Assembly: GCA_005281725.1 (NCBI GenBank)
Contig: SSBO01000012.1
Span: forward strand, 3,916,102-3,980,101
Reading direction: 5' to 3'
DNA from: Wuchereria bancrofti
Taxonomy: Eukaryota; Nematoda; Chromadorea; Rhabditida; Onchocercidae
DNA: 64,000 bases
A program made the translations under genes and the position numbers. Within the stretch, counting starts at the first letter, position 1, and each line of letters starts with the position of its first letter. Below, in pieces: positions 1 through 14,100 of the stretch. The notes beneath the pieces are model-generated. The model was not told the DNA's origin. It saw only the letters and a program-made list of their open reading frames with translations, and ran no database searches.

Positions 1-489
1 TATTTTCCGCCAAACCTGGATTAATTCGATTAAATAAAATTCAGTCGGATAACAAAAGTCACAAACTTTAATCAAACATCCAATGAACATGAATTCGGAG
101 CTTCCTGTCAATTTTCTTTCCAATTAATATTAAGGAAAGGCAACAAATTCTGCATTTATTTACTGCTAAGTAATTTATAGATTTTTACTTTCCTGATGTT
201 GGGGTGAAGTTAACGAGATGTAAAACAGTTTTTGAGTATTATCTGAGTTTCGTGCACTTATCAGATTAACTGATCTTCTACAAATTAGTGTGAACTTGAG
301 GACTGCAATTAACTCATATTACTTAACTCGATAGCAACATAATCCAACAATTTCAAATCACTGAATTAACAGTACCACAAACAAGAGTCGAAAATACCAG
401 GACAGGATTCGATTCTCTGTATCCAAGGAAGGATAAGTGCATGCAAAGTTCAGAAAGCTGAAAGAAATATGTCGATATGGAAGACCAAC
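1..489 (-). other. Intron of the FOXP gene (left window edge)
   Basis: A donor GT follows the finger/zipper exon at 489-488 on the minus strand. Nothing forkhead-like is seen in any frame to the left edge. The stretch is A/T-rich without recognisable elements. Confidence 0.6.
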
Positions 490-1516
490 CTGATCGGGCA
501 GAGATTCAGCTTTTGTCTCTGCAAGTGTTGGTGATGGGATGGATGTTGAATCTTGTGACTGCTGCAACGTGCCTAAGGTTGGTGTAGTAGTATCAGGTGA
601 TTGTTTCATGTGTAAGTGTTGCATCATAGCCTGCAAACGAGTACGCTCCCTGTTGAGCCTATGTTCTAGGTTATCCACTATCTCGATTTGAGCTCGACAC
701 TGCTGAGCGGATCGTTCGTCGAGCGTATGCACCGTTGCCAAATGATGCAAAAATGTGGCGAAATTTTCACATGGCTGGTCACACTGTGGCCAAGTGCAGA
801 GATTATGCTGAAAGTAAAAAAAAATTCGACCAGATGTTGCAAAGGAACCGCCAGCACACCAAGCAATTTCGACACTTATTAATAGTCCCGTACAGCTCAC
901 CACTGCTAAGTATCCCTTCCTTGTTATATCATTTTCTTAGCATGCTTGAAGCACTCGGAAATTCATCCTATCCTGCTTCCGTATTACCTATAAAACACTG
1001 AAGTCGGTTCTCGCGGTTGTTCCTTTTGTAGAGATTATAGTAACATAACACTGATCTCAAGTAAACAGATACACGCTTATTAAAAAAAATTTTTCGTGAA
1101 TGTTTATGATAATCTGCTGCACCAATTGAAGAACGAAATCATCCTAAAATTAGTTGTCACTCATTTTCCAGAACTGAAGAACTGAATAGATAGTTAATGA
1201 ATGAAAACATTCAAATATTTCATGCGGAAAAATTTCTAGCTTCTGTTGTATGTTCATTTAAATGTCAAATTCTATAGCATCAATTTATTAAACTCTATTC
1301 ACAATGATTCATAGTGATTTGGAAGAAGGTTCGTAAGGTAAGAGAATGAAAGACATTCTAGAAACTGAATGGAGAGTTCATGAGTAAAAATAAATGGATA
1401 TGCAAGAGTAACCAAGAAGACGCTGGATACTGGATAATGAGATGAAAAGAGAAGCACATGCTACGGTAAACATTTAAAAAAAAAAAAAAAAAAAAACACA
1501 AACACTCACACATACG

Positions 1517-1565
<49 letters not shown>

Positions 1566-4500
1566 TGCAATAATCTTGGGACCAAACTTTTTTTTCTTAA
1601 GATAAACTCGTCGATCAATCTTCTCCTCGCCTTTTTGTGCGTCCCCTTCCTTCATTTGCGATGCTGATATTCAGAATGAATCTTCGTTCTTGCAATGAGT
1701 GTAAAATGGCGATTTTGTTTCTGATTTTCATTTTTCCAGATTTCCTTCCGATCTAATCCAGATAAGCAATCCATGGAATGGCTCCAAAATTCTGAGAATA
1801 GCGACAAATACAGCATCACTCCTGCTTCAGAAATTTTCCCGAAATTGTGAAAACGTGATTTTTGTAACACAGTGTAAATTACTCATTAAAACTTCCGAGA
1901 AAACACTTGACATATATGATTGCGCGCAGATATCCAGGGAAGTTCGAGTGGAATCCTGAACTATTCACTAAACAAGAAAGTCCTGCTTTCTGATCATTTA
2001 AGGATTTTAGCTAATTTCCTGCTTAATATGAGCATAACTTAACAAATATGATGTGGGAACAATGTCAGAAACGCTACAAGGAAATGGAATTAATTGCTTT
2101 CGTTTGAGCGCGGAAGCAAACCCTCCAATCATCTATAAACAAATTGAAAAATGAAACTTTATTGAAGCTCCAAATACCATATTTTGGTAGTGATTTACTT
2201 CTCTATGCTCTTTTTGTCATTACTAGAGTTATGTAGTCTATTAGGTGAATCGCAAAATCGCAGAGAATCTTGCAACAGCAACATAGACCGAATATAATGT
2301 TTATAAAATTGATGTTCTTTTTCGTATTATTTCTTTTACTACACTCCAAATAAGCAATACATAAGAGTTAGAAAATGATTTCGTTTTATTTCACACCTCT
2401 ATTTGTTTATTAATTTTACGTAAAAGAAATAAAAAGGAAGAACGAAAACGAATTTTTCATGGAAGACGATATAGCGTAGAATTCATCCAACACTCTTCCA
2501 CTTTTTTTCATCTGTCTCGAATGCTTCACACCGTTATTTATTTCAATTATCGCAACAACTATACACCTCCTACCAATTTATTGAACAAGTTACATTGCAG
2601 TGCCCATCTTAAACCTGCATTTTGTTTTTCTATAAGTGCTTGTTGTTTTGCAATTTTCCTCTTGCTCTTCTAATAAAACAAATAATATCAGCTACAATAA
2701 TTTGTTTTTTCTATTTTCTTAATACTCCTTCTAATACTTCCATCACCATAATTATTACTATTATCAATATATGATCATTATTATCATACTATACAACCTC
2801 AATGTAACCGCTAAAATACCATGTTTATTCCCATTATTATTATTTAATACCATTAATATTATTCATACCAACATTTCCATCACATCACATTATCATTCCA
2901 TTATCGTTAATAAAAATTAATATCACTCACATCACCACCATTAGCATATAATACCACAGTGCTAAACAATGCTAAACTTAACAAAAAAGGATCCAATGAG
3001 AGGTTATCATCGTAACTCCCCCACTAACGAAAATGTTGGAAAGATCAAGTTTGTATCTCAAATCGTCAACACATTTCAAAACTGTTAAGAAGATAAATTC
3101 CAGCCAAGTGAGGAACAAATGTTTACGACCTTCAGAATAAACCGACGACGAAGGAGGATCGGTTAGAGAGAAGTGTAGAAGAACGTAGAAAGGAGGCGGA
3201 CTATAGATGTGTGTAAAATGTGTACATATATTTCACAATCGAATGTGCCTGTTTACTTCATTTACGCCACTTCCCCTCTTCGTATATTGTTATTGTTTAC
3301 TAATCAAGTAAAGACAATCCCTATGCGTCTATATGATAAACAATAACCGTTCGATCTCTTCCACTGTCATAATTCAACCTCTTCTCCATCTTTAAAATAT
3401 GCAAGAATTGTTGTCACTCATCTATTTGTCTCAAAATATGTATAGATGTTGAACTATCACAGTGCTTCCCTACATTTCCGTTCACTTCACATCTAATAGA
3501 AACCATGTGATTTCCACTAATCACAATTTCATATCTAATTATTACGTATTAAGAGTACCAAAATAATGTACAAAAGGGACAAATCTTTAAGGATAAAAAT
3601 CGATCACATATGGTTCGGATTATAGTACATCAGTTCTTTCCTTGGATTGTGTGTTATTATATACCCACTTATTCACTGGCATTATAAAAATATGGATGAC
3701 TAAATACAAATATTGTATAAAAAAGCTAAGGAACTGTCTATCAGGTGATACTGCAATTTAATTTGAAAAAGTGATGCAAAGAGAATGTGACTAATGCATT
3801 TAGAGGAAAAGGAAATATAATATCTGAAGATTACGGTAATGATTTCTTGTTAATTGCTTATTTGGAACTTCTTTAAACTTTATGTTACTTTTATCGATAA
3901 ACTGGAATTAGGAGGTCAAAATGTAAAACAGCATAAATATATATGGAATAAGTAAATACAAAATTTCAACTGTGCTACATGATGTTCTGGAACGATTTTG
4001 ACATCGTTTTAGCATTGAGGAAAAGTCAGAAGTGAACCTAATTTCCTTGAAAACTTTAATTTCATCCATTTAAATTCGGATTTCTCAATACTCTTTTGTC
4101 CCTGAAGTAATTTTGTGTGACCATATATCCCACGGAAGTATTTGACAACTGGAACATGAGATCTTAATAAATTCATGACGTGATGAGGACGATAACAGCA
4201 TTTTAATTATATATTTAAATGTAAGAAGAACCCGAGAACAATCAATCCTACAACAGTGTTACATAGCATTCCTACCTCCCAGAAATAAATAATGAACAAA
4301 AGTCAGAGGCCAGCGACAAATTTTGATGCATATATTTACTCGTTGTATACGCTTGTTTGTTATGACCATCTGTTAGAAGGGAAGCAAGAAAGAGGATGAG
4401 TAGACCAGGAGCTAGGCGAGCACAGGAAATGTTTGGGCCGATGATGCAGCTATCTCGTTGGTAATACTGGGTCATGGAGAACAAGATTATTTATTATTAC

Positions 4501-5082
4501 TGGTATAAGGAGCTTCCTGGAAGTCCAAAACTTTTCAAAAACTAAAATACCAACTAACCTGGTACAGTGGGTGCATTAAAGCTTGGCTGGTACCCGGTAA
4601 AGCTGTTAAGTCCAGTGGTGGTAATAAAGCTGGCAGGCCAAGCATCATATTTTGCCAAATCCGTTGAAGTTCCGTTTGAGGTCGCAGCTGCTGAGCCAAG
4701 CGTTCGTGTAATGCCAGCAAAAACATTTGCTCAGCCTTGGTAAAAAAACCATACTTACGGAGAAGCACTACCCATTTTCTTCCTACATTTTTTCCTTATG
4801 GCATATCCGTATATCATTTTAACTTAGAAAATTACCATATTTTGAGAAAGTGAATATAGGGAAATGACTTGCCACACGATCATATTCGGCGGTAAAACCC
4901 TACTTTTGAAAATATGACAATCCATAATGCTCAGGGAAATGAAAATAGTATAGCGTTATACTGGGAGTGAAATACGTAAAATACCCGCCAACCTGTGTTT
5001 GTTCATTGTGTTGCATCGCGTTTAACTCGTGAGTTAGGACGTCCTGACTTGGATTATTGTTGGTTGAAATATTTGGTGACCC
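490..5082 (-). CDS. FOXP: FOXP-family forkhead transcription factor, three internal exons (partial)
   Basis: Nuclear DNA-binding regulator. Read on the minus strand, the exons are 5082-4993 (30 codons), 4735-4559 (59 codons) and 807-490 (106 codons). All are phase 0, each is preceded by an AG acceptor and each ends CAG before a GT donor. The third exon is diagnostic: a C2H2 finger C-x4-C-x12-H-x4-H (its residues 4, 9, 22, 27), followed directly by a leucine zipper with V44, L51, L58, L65 in heptad spacing and the FOXP-typical stretch RLQAMMQHLHM. In FOXP proteins this zipper mediates dimerisation. The second exon is rich in Q and L (HERLAQQLRPQ), and a Ser/Thr/Pro-rich tail follows the zipper. 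The forkhead domain is not in the window and should lie left of position 1. No initiator ATG was found; the open frame above 5082 has a stop and no ATG, so an upstream exon is missing. The C. elegans counterpart is fkh-7. The finger/zipper call is secure; the assignment of the first exon is weaker. Confidence 0.9.
808..4558 (-). other. 3.75 kb FOXP intron
   Basis: Lies between the exon ending at 4559 and the finger exon starting at 807. It contains the poly-A/CA microsatellite at about 1478-1560 and a very A/T-rich stretch at 2690-2960 full of ATT/ATC triplets. No coding frame with family resemblance is visible on either strand. Confidence 0.6.
1478..1560. repeat. A-run followed by CA/TACA microsatellite
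   Basis: A run of about 19 A leads into ACAT and ACAC units ending in about 16 consecutive CA dinucleotides. It lies in a FOXP intron. The apparent poly-CV open frame on the minus strand is only this repeat read as protein. Confidence 0.9.
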
Positions 5083-8000
5083 CTGGAAAGAGATCGAGTT
5101 GTTTAGATTAAATTTAGTTGATTCACCATGCAATCATAAACAGATTCGTCCATCCTCGTCTCTAAAAGGAGATACTCTTCCCCGTTTCTCTTGTCTCCCC
5201 CGGGTTAGACTCATTAAAGCAACTCTGTCATAAGCTGCCGTGAAAGTTACAACATTTCTAACATTTCTCCTGAAATTTAAATTTTCAAGAATTGAACTCC
5301 ATCTTTCCCGCAGTTTCTCGTCCCAGCATACAATCGATGGCTATGCAGTGACTTAATTCTAGAATCCGGTAAAGATACCAAAAAGAAAATTAATCTTTAT
5401 AAAGACAAAAAGTGCGCTTCCGACGTCAGTGTAAAGTAATGTAATGCTTATATGAGAACTCGTCAAAAACTACCAATAGTTCCCATTATGGAAAAAGGTC
5501 CGGTCTGAGGGGCCGCCTTTTCTCTTTTTTATTGCTAAGTAAAAAACGAACCGATTGTTCCATGGAGAGCGGGCGGGCAGAGATACGGGGATCGGAGGGG
5601 GCAGCTGCGCTTTGCACAAACTCACTTAGCGAATGCAGCAGCAACAACAACAGCAGCAGCACAAGCAGCAGTGCAATAGGCTCACAAGCCTTGTTTACTC
5701 CCTGTTTACCCCTCAACCTCCTCCTCCCCCCGCCGTCCAAATGTAAACAGATGAGTGTTCATGCTACACTGCCATACGTCAGACAATCCTCCGTGGTGCT
5801 GGAGAAGGGACAAGGGGATGCCACTCCCTGCATGTTCGTTTCTTCCTTAACTCCCCCGACCCCAGCAGTAAAATAAGCAGTAGGGGGCACCACCATAAGT
5901 AATATCGCATTCTGTGTCCTTATGTGCATGCATGTGCAAGTATGTGCAGATGTGTGTGCATCTTATCGTGTACCCCATTAACACGTCGGTAAGAAACGTG
6001 GCATGCGTGTTCCCTGCGTGTATTTTTCCAAATGCGTGCATTCATCAGTTCTCGTTTTGCCGCGCTGCTATTACCTACTCCAACTCCAGTTTGTCAATAG
6101 CCCGTTCATCAGCCGCCCACACACACATAAACACATACACACACAGATACATCAAATACGTGTGTACACAAGTCTGTTGATCTCTATGTGTACCGTTGTC
6201 TGTGGATCCTTCGTAAACATTTCCGAACAAATAGCATAATTACTTCTTACCTTTCCCTTTTAAGTTTTTGTTGGAATAAAAATTTTCCTTTACAGGAAAA
6301 AAATGGAAAATGAACCGTATGGACGGCGATAAGGGATGAATCACTCAGTTTAGCAAATGTTGTGTTGTTATTGATGCTAGAACGATAGTTGATGGATGTC
6401 ACGAAATTCCGGTAGAAGTTGAGTAAATAATTAAATTCAGATCCAAATGAATATTGCTTCCTGAAGCGTTAAGACAGATGATGGCAGACAGAAATGAAGA
6501 TATAAACAGAAGCCACGATAAAAATAGAAAAGTGCGGTTCAGTATTTCATACGTGAAATCCAGGAGTTGAGGGAGAGGGGAGGGGGGAGGGGGAGGGTGC
6601 TTACTCCACTGATGCTAGTGAATGTGCTCAAAGTGGTATCCGAAGAATTAGGAAAACATATAAATATAAAAAGCAACGACAGAACGATTACCATAGTACA
6701 AAATCCATAGGACATATGCTGAAAAATAAACCTTGCAACTTTTAGACTATCAAGAAGTACTCCAGAACAGAGGGATTCCGAATCCGGTGGATAAGACGAC
6801 GATAGCAATGGCAGTGCTTAAGTATCATGAAGTTGATCGGGACATGAGAAGCACAAGATGACGCTAGTTGTGTGACGAGTTATTTGCTGTTGTTGTTGTT
6901 GTCATTGTTGCCTCCTTTTCACTCAATAACTGTTACTTGTTACCCATTTGTTTACTCCTCTCTTTTTCTGCTTCCTCTCTTTCTTATCATAATTCTGTGT
7001 TATGTCTCACTATTGTCATGCGCCACATACAAATTACACGACGACATCACCAATAGCAGCACAACAACAATAACAATGATAATAACAACTAATACCTAAC
7101 AACTCAATACGTGCTTATAATTCTCATTTCATCCTAAACAACACATTATGTCACCAGGTGTGTAGTTCCTCCATTTAGTATACAGGGTCACATGATTCCC
7201 TTTTCGTAAACAAAAAATTAGATCCACTATACTCCATAAATCAAAACTAGAGGTATACTAAACAGTGCATTGTGAGCACGGAACAAGACACTCCAAGATT
7301 TATTTATTCATCAAATTTATTTTAGATCAGAGCGAATATCACGGTATGTCATGGCTGCTGAAGCTGCCATCTTCGATGGAAATTCCCGCATAAGTACTAC
7401 ATATAACGCTTCAGGCATCTAAGCCGCAATACTTTTTCATTCAGTGGCATTAGCAGTTTCATTTGGATGGGAATGAAATCTGCACGACATAATAACAAAA
7501 ACTGGCGACCTTTTAATAAAAGAGTGTAAGTTTTATTGGAAAGTTTCTCTCGTCGCTTCTTTAGTTATTATTTGCTCAATGAGGCAACATTCACCAACTT
7601 GTTGTTTAACAAACCACATTTCCCTGTTTGCTAACTGGATGACAATACGCATTGATCATTTCACGTAATACGTCATGCTTACAGAAAGAAATGTCAAGGA
7701 GACAATAAAAGTGTGGGGAAGGGAGGGACGATGACAATGAAGCAAACAAGCCAACCGCGTAATCAACATCAAAACAGCAACAGCAGGTGGAGTAGTATCA
7801 TGTAATCATGGGTGGTCTTGTTTATTTAGTACAGCAAAATGAACACCGCCCCATTTTACCTATGTGTGTATGTTGTGCTGTGCTGTGCTATCTACTATTT
7901 CCTGTTTGTCTCCTTTTTTTGCCTCACTTTTTTCGCTGCTCCAGTAGCGTAGCTGTCACTAGCTGAGACTTCACATCAACCTGCATGCTGTAAATAACTT

Positions 8001-10525
8001 GTTTGCATAACAGAACAGTTTACTTGATAATAGTTAGTAATGATAATTGCAGTCAAAAAGCTGTTGCTTTGATAGAGGCACTGCCATCCCTCTTATCACT
8101 CATTTTTCTAAATGATAGTCTCCCAAATCTCCCAATGACTCCGAAAGGCATCATTAAGATGAATAATGAATAATACAAGTAAACAAAGAGCGAAACATGG
8201 AAGAAGGAATATGCTTTAACGATAACAGTAATCATGAAAACAATATGTCAAAATATTGATGGATATAACCATATCGATTATGATAGAAGTGGTATTTAAG
8301 ATACTATCCATATCGCTGAGAGTGAACGATATAAATTTAAATGTGGTAAGCTTCATTTCACATTTCAGTCTTCTCATTGTATGATTAGTATATTACAAAG
8401 TTTTCTTTGTATCTGCAGCGACTGGACGTCACTGTAATGGTCACTATCACACAAAGATATGTTGTTACATAAAAACAACCCGATAAAATGGTCGATTTAT
8501 TTGCCCATCTCCTGATAAGAAATTCTCATCATTATTCAGCAAAGGATCTTGTCAAGGCTCCAAAATATACCTCCAGGAATAATATACTGACAATCAAATT
8601 TTGAAGAAATTTCCTCCTGTCTTTTCATTGCCAATAGGTGATTGTGTCTTTATCCAGTAAGTTCTTATATTTATCATGAAAGTAGTGCATGTCTTAAAAC
8701 ATTCGAAGAAATAAATTTCCTTTCCACGGTTTTATCAGAAGTTATTCCTTCAGCTTTCAAGTCCATATGTTATCATAATTATCCACGAGTTTGGACACTT
8801 TATTTTAAATAGTGGGTAGTCACTTTTTGGCACAAATAAAGAAACAGCGGATTTGTGCTTGTTGGTAACCTGGGAAAATTCCGTGTATCATACAGGCTCA
8901 TTCTTACTCTCAATGTTGACTAGCATGGTTTTCTTTTTACAACCTGCTAACACCTTTTCTTTTACAGATAAGCCGGGATCCTATTTTCTTGGTGTCATCG
9001 CTTACTCGATACCAAAAGATGTGGGAAGGAAAGAGATGTTTTGGTCGATTTACCTATTTTTTTTTAAATTAGAAATTAAAAATTTACGTACAGTTCCTGT
9101 TTGCCGGAAAGCTTTACTCTTGTCCGGACAAGCTGGAATTCTGGAGCTTTACAGCCGAGTAAATCTGTTCTTGAAGTTTTAAAAGAATTAAAGAATTTTC
9201 ATCTCTAGAACTTTCTAAAATAGACAAGCAGGATTTTCCTATTGTAATGGTTTTTCACTACTGCAAAGGCCTTTACTCATCGCTGTAGTTAGTTGAGGGA
9301 TATATGGCTTTCTAGCAGGTTTTATTCGCTCCGTTTCTTTCACTGTTGTGATAGGGCGAAGTAGCTGAAAAGGGAACAGAGCTGGGAGAAAGTAACCATC
9401 CTTTGCTGCTTTCAAGCGGTTCGTAATTTCCCAACCGAAAAATGAAAGTATATGAACTAAAGTTATGGGCTGCGATGATGTAATAACAGAGTTTTGGGAT
9501 TATACGTTTGTTACGTGGTTGAACGAACGCTTTAAATACTATCACTCCAATCGTTGCTACATGTCGAATAATAAAGACACAGAGGAACAAGACCTTTCTA
9601 TATTAACATAGTCCATAATAATAGTTATAAGTGATGAAATTGAACTGTTACTGAAATAGCATTTCTAAATTCCTTCGATACTAATGAGAAGTAGGACAAA
9701 TTCATACGTTAACATTTACGCTATTTATAAAATTATTTGCTTTTCTTCCCAACGTTTTCAACATTGTGTTCACCCTGTAAGGTGATGGTATCGTAATAAG
9801 GACGGGAAAACTTATTGATCTCGATATCGCATTACAGTATGGGAAAGGATGTGATCAGTAGCGCGAGACGTATTCTCAGAAATTCTAACTGCCATGGGTT
9901 AGTTGGCTAAATCCGGATGGTTCGAGGCAGCGATAATCTGACTAATGGAGTGATTGAATTGAAACATTCAGTGGCTGATATCACGAACCGTATCCTGTAT
10001 TTCCCAGCATCCGGTTTGCTGCTGTCAGTGTTTGCCTGCATTGAGCTTCTCATGATATTGATGGTAGCATTTTTATCGTATCTCCGCATATTTAATTCTT
10101 TTACCTTCCCTTTCTCTTGCATTACCAACTGTGGCGTTAGCAAATACTAATTATCCAGGATTAACCATTTCGGATTCCAGAAAGAGTGGAAACATTTCGA
10201 AACCAAGAACCTTATTGTTGAACAATAAAAATGGTAGTGGGAGGCAATCACATACTGGAAATCCTGAAATATGATTCTTCAGGAATTATAATACATAGCA
10301 TTTAAGATATTAGCATGGACAGACAGTTAAAAATAGTAGTGGGGGGCTGGCATGATGGAAAGATATACCTGAAGTAAACTGTATACAAAGTGGTAAGGCA
10401 TTTTCCCCCAAAGTATGATTGTTCTATTCTGGGATAATCACATTCCTTTTGGTCTCAATAGTCAACAAGTTCGACCGAAAAAAAGGAAAAAAAGAATAAA
10501 CATAAAATAACGTTTCGCACTTGAA
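5083..10525. other. Gene-poor region upstream of FOXP
   Basis: No convincing gene was seen. 5540-5760 is richer in G+C and contains a CAG/CAA tract (about 5635-5672). 5895-6175 is rich in TG/CA words. 6540-6600 contains a G-rich purine tract, and 6885-6910 is a TTG repeat. These may mark the FOXP promoter or 5' untranslated region on the minus strand, but no start exon could be identified. Confidence 0.5.
5635..5672. repeat. CAG/CAA trinucleotide tract
   Basis: About a dozen CAG, CAA and AAC triplets in a locally G/C-rich patch. On the plus strand the open frame reads as Ser/Asn, and on the minus strand as poly-Leu. Neither resembles a known protein, so it is treated as a simple repeat. Confidence 0.8.
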
Positions 10526-11155
10526 CTTCGCATGTAATGAATTTAAAGCAGATTCGAACTATCGTGAAAATGTGAATACACACAAGTTTTGCCAACTTTT
10601 CTCTTAATGCTATGTATAAGAATAAGAAAAATGTACTTCGCAACGTGGCACAACATCTGTTCAACACATAACGGATATGACCTGTCATTACTTCACCACA
10701 AACAATAAAGCGGAAATGCCCCACAGAGTAAAGGTAACCAGGTGAGTGAATGACAGATAAGATGCAGCGCCCCTATGTGTAGGTGGAAGTATCCGAACAT
10801 TCTCTGATGATTATGAAAATTCTTGAATATATTTAAAAAAGATGGAATTTGGAGCAGACGATAGAACCTCTCATGTCAAACGCAAAGCTGTGGTTTTGAT
10901 TTCTGGGAAAGCAAACGAAGTGTGTTGCATTGTATTTGCGTTCTTACCTTATTGCGTTCATTCGCAAAATTTACAAGGCTTGTTTTGAAGTGATTCATGT
11001 TTTGCTGTGTTAACATTCACTAACCACCAAAACAGAAGTCACTACAGAACATTTTGGAGCGTCGACCAAGACTTGGATGAGATCAAAACAGAGAGACACT
11101 GTCAAGCGATCGAAGATTTATTCTGCCTCAGAAAATTTGGAAGGTTAATCGGACG
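10526..11155 (-). repeat. 630 bp inverted duplication, copy A
   Basis: This segment is the reverse complement of 27435-28064. Both ends align with the same coordinate sum (38590), so there is no net insertion or deletion over 630 bp, and only isolated substitutions were seen on reading through (for example near 10950). Flanking sequences do not match. There is no clear target-site duplication and no TG/CA or long terminal inverted repeat typical of a known transposon class. A short open frame inside occurs in both copies simply because the DNA is copied; it resembles no known protein. Confidence 0.92.
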
Positions 11156-14100
11156 TTCAAAACTAAAGGCGTTCAATCTTGAATCAGCGGAGAGAGGGAA
11201 AAAAGCTTGGAACAGTATCGCGTTACAAATATAATGCAACACCTAATAAGAACTCGGCAATCCGAAGCTAAGTCAAGTACCACTAGTTTAGTTTGCTTCA
11301 AACCATGATTTTCAAAACTACAGTTACTTCAGTTTCATGACAATTGTTGCAGTTGCTGGAATTTTCTGTTTATTTAACAGTGGCTTTTAAAATCCTTCAT
11401 TTCGGAAAGTTCAGGTAGAGAGTTTCAATTATTAGCAGGAGAGCTGAGAAATTAATAGTCACTAGGTTGAAGCTAAATGGCCAAAACGGCACTGAATTCA
11501 TGAGTCAGGAAAATCGAGGAAATGTCATCATGTCACAAGAAATGATTAAAAACTCATGGGAAAAATATAACAATGATACAAATCTCTTGGAGAAAGCCTA
11601 AAATTTTAATTGTAACAACTGGAAGCTTTTCCTTTGCTAGTGATTTCTAAAATTTATTTTGGTAGGGAAACACTACCTAGTACGTAATGCAAACAAATCA
11701 ACGGTCCTTCAGATCATTAAAATTCCTCAGATTTAATCCAAATTTACTCACACAATACGCAAAAACATTTAAAATTCATTTGAACGAGAACATCATAGAC
11801 AAAGAGAGGGGCTAATTTTCTACCTATCTTATTAACAGATACTAAATTTTCACAAAAACTTTCGATTATTTCATAATCCACTGTACCCGAATAGAAGAGA
11901 CAACTACTCTGTAAGACCTTTCAAAAGATTAAGAGAGATAATCTAGGTTCTGAAGTAATCGAAGAAAGAATACAGCACAAAAACAATGGGTTTTTTTTTT
12001 TTTTACATCTTGATGTTCCTGATAATTTATCGGCAAAAATCTTTATCAACTATTTACGTCAACACATTGTCTAGTGCGTTTTTTTTGTCAGAAGAATCGG
12101 TCTATTTAAACATAGTGCAAAATCATTGAAGATCTGGAAAAAAATTATATATACAGTGCCAAAAGTACAACACAGTTACATTTGTGACCTCACCATGAAA
12201 AAGAGGGTTTTGCCTGGAAAATAAGAGGCATAATAAAGATAGCAGTAGGTAAAGAGAATCAAATTCGTTTCGGAAAAAAAGGAAACACAGATGAAAGAAA
12301 ATAACCTTATGTGTCCACACAAAATGACAAAATTGGAAATCGAACGTGAGGAACAAAACGTTAGGAATCTGGAAAGTCAGGAGGTATCGAAAATCTTGGC
12401 AGTAACATGAAGATTGAAACAAACTGTTGATTGGTGTTTCTTTGCATTTACTATAATAGCACTAATAGTAACTGAGGTGTATTACAGAATTAGAAAGGAA
12501 GTGACATAATTAACTATGGAGAGATTGGTCAGATTCGTTTGCGTCAGAATTCATCAGGAAGAGAACTAATCTTACATAAATGATTCAACTGATAGAGTGA
12601 AAAGTGATTTTATATGCAAGAGATGAAATGGTCGTTGAGAACTTCTTCAGCGGATCTCCAAGGTAGCACGAATTCTTGAGGGGACTACAGTTAAGTATCA
12701 ATTCACTATCAATTTCAGTATCAATTTGCTATTCGAAATTCAGATTCATCCGTTTTAAGTTATTGAAGTTGCTATGTTTTATTAAAATCGACTAGACTAC
12801 GTATTGCGATTGTTTGATCAAAGAAAAAAATCGTTTTCCTTTATAATCTTGTTGAACAGTTCGAAAAATTTGGTAGCGTTAAGATAGTTAGATGCCCTTA
12901 TTTATGCAAATAAAACCATAACTGTGAACTGCAGCAGTTTTACAATGTTCAGTTCAGATCGATTTCATTTCGGAATGCGAATTAAGTAGTGCCTTTGGAA
13001 TGTCGCCGACCAGTTCTAGCGTTCATGTTCAATTATTCCTCATCATTTACTTTAGTAAAATTTAATGAACATAGTTTGTTTGCAGTCCATTTATGTTGTT
13101 TTCTATTAACAAATATTAATTGCTGGAAAAACAGCTGAGGATATATAAACTAAGAAAAGACTAAACCTATCTCTTTTTAATATGAAATGGAAAGTTCGAA
13201 TAGAATACAAACGTCACTATACAACCCCCAAGAACATCATTCCTAAAGGATAGTGAATCGAACGTCGACCATGTAGCATTACGCATCGAAATACGGTCAA
13301 ATAGAAAAGTGAAAACTCAAAATACAGCTGGAAGACAGCATTAACGGAACACAAACTGCTTAAGGAAATGTATGTACATCCCACTTATTGAACTGCGTAT
13401 AGCGAATCACTTAGCCGTGAAGGAGACGACTTACAAATAATCAGTGCCAAGTTTCTCTTCAATTGGAAAAACTCCAGTTGGAAAAAATTTTTTCACGTAC
13501 AGTAACTTTTCTGAAAATATCAGTCATCTATCCAGAATTGCATATTATACTTTACAGTTATGATTCTTATGAAACCATCGAGTTTGCGTATTATATATCT
13601 TGTTGTTTACGTGATTGCCACTTGTTACAATTAGCTTCCTTTCTCGGTCATGACGTCACGTTTTTGTATAACTTGCATCACAAACATTAAAATGTTGTTG
13701 CAATTTATTCGATCGGGACATCCGTAATGTTACAGCTATTACTCAATTGTCATTTCATAGCTCTGCTTTACACATATTTCAAATGAAATTGGCTCGTATT
13801 TTCTTCATGGTGCAAGCACCATAGCTACCCCATCAGTTTTTAGGTAGAATTCTTCACACGTTTTCCTTAGTCATGTTTTAAACTATTTCTTTTGCGGAGT
13901 TACATATGCACTACTTTAGTATATATGATGCCCCTACGGATTATATATTTTGAATTGTTTATTTCACTGCACCTCGTCAATTACGTTGAAAGCAGTGCAA
14001 AATAGCTAAGCACACAGCAATTATTTGAGAATTAAATGTTCAAAGGTCTGTTCGTAAAACCATGAAACATTGGAGCTTCTAAATCAAATGTTTTTGGAAG

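Noticed and set aside
1358..1618. Poly-Cys/Val open frame on the minus strand
   Set aside because: It is the CA microsatellite read as protein.
5486..5876. Overlapping open frames rich in Ser/Asn (plus) and Leu (minus)
   Set aside because: Arise from the CAG/CAA repeat; no FOXP-like polyglutamine frame on the gene strand.
8853..9182. 109-codon plus-strand open frame with hydrophobic patches
   Set aside because: No splice support, no family motif, low-complexity composition typical of A/T-rich noncoding DNA.
9312..9590. 92-codon minus-strand open frame
   Set aside because: No recognisable domain, no neighbouring exons in phase.
10455..10724. Open frame shared by both copies of the inverted duplication (also 27866-28114)
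   Set aside because: Shared only because the DNA is duplicated; the frame diverges at the repeat boundary and shows no protein-level constraint that can be judged from two copies.
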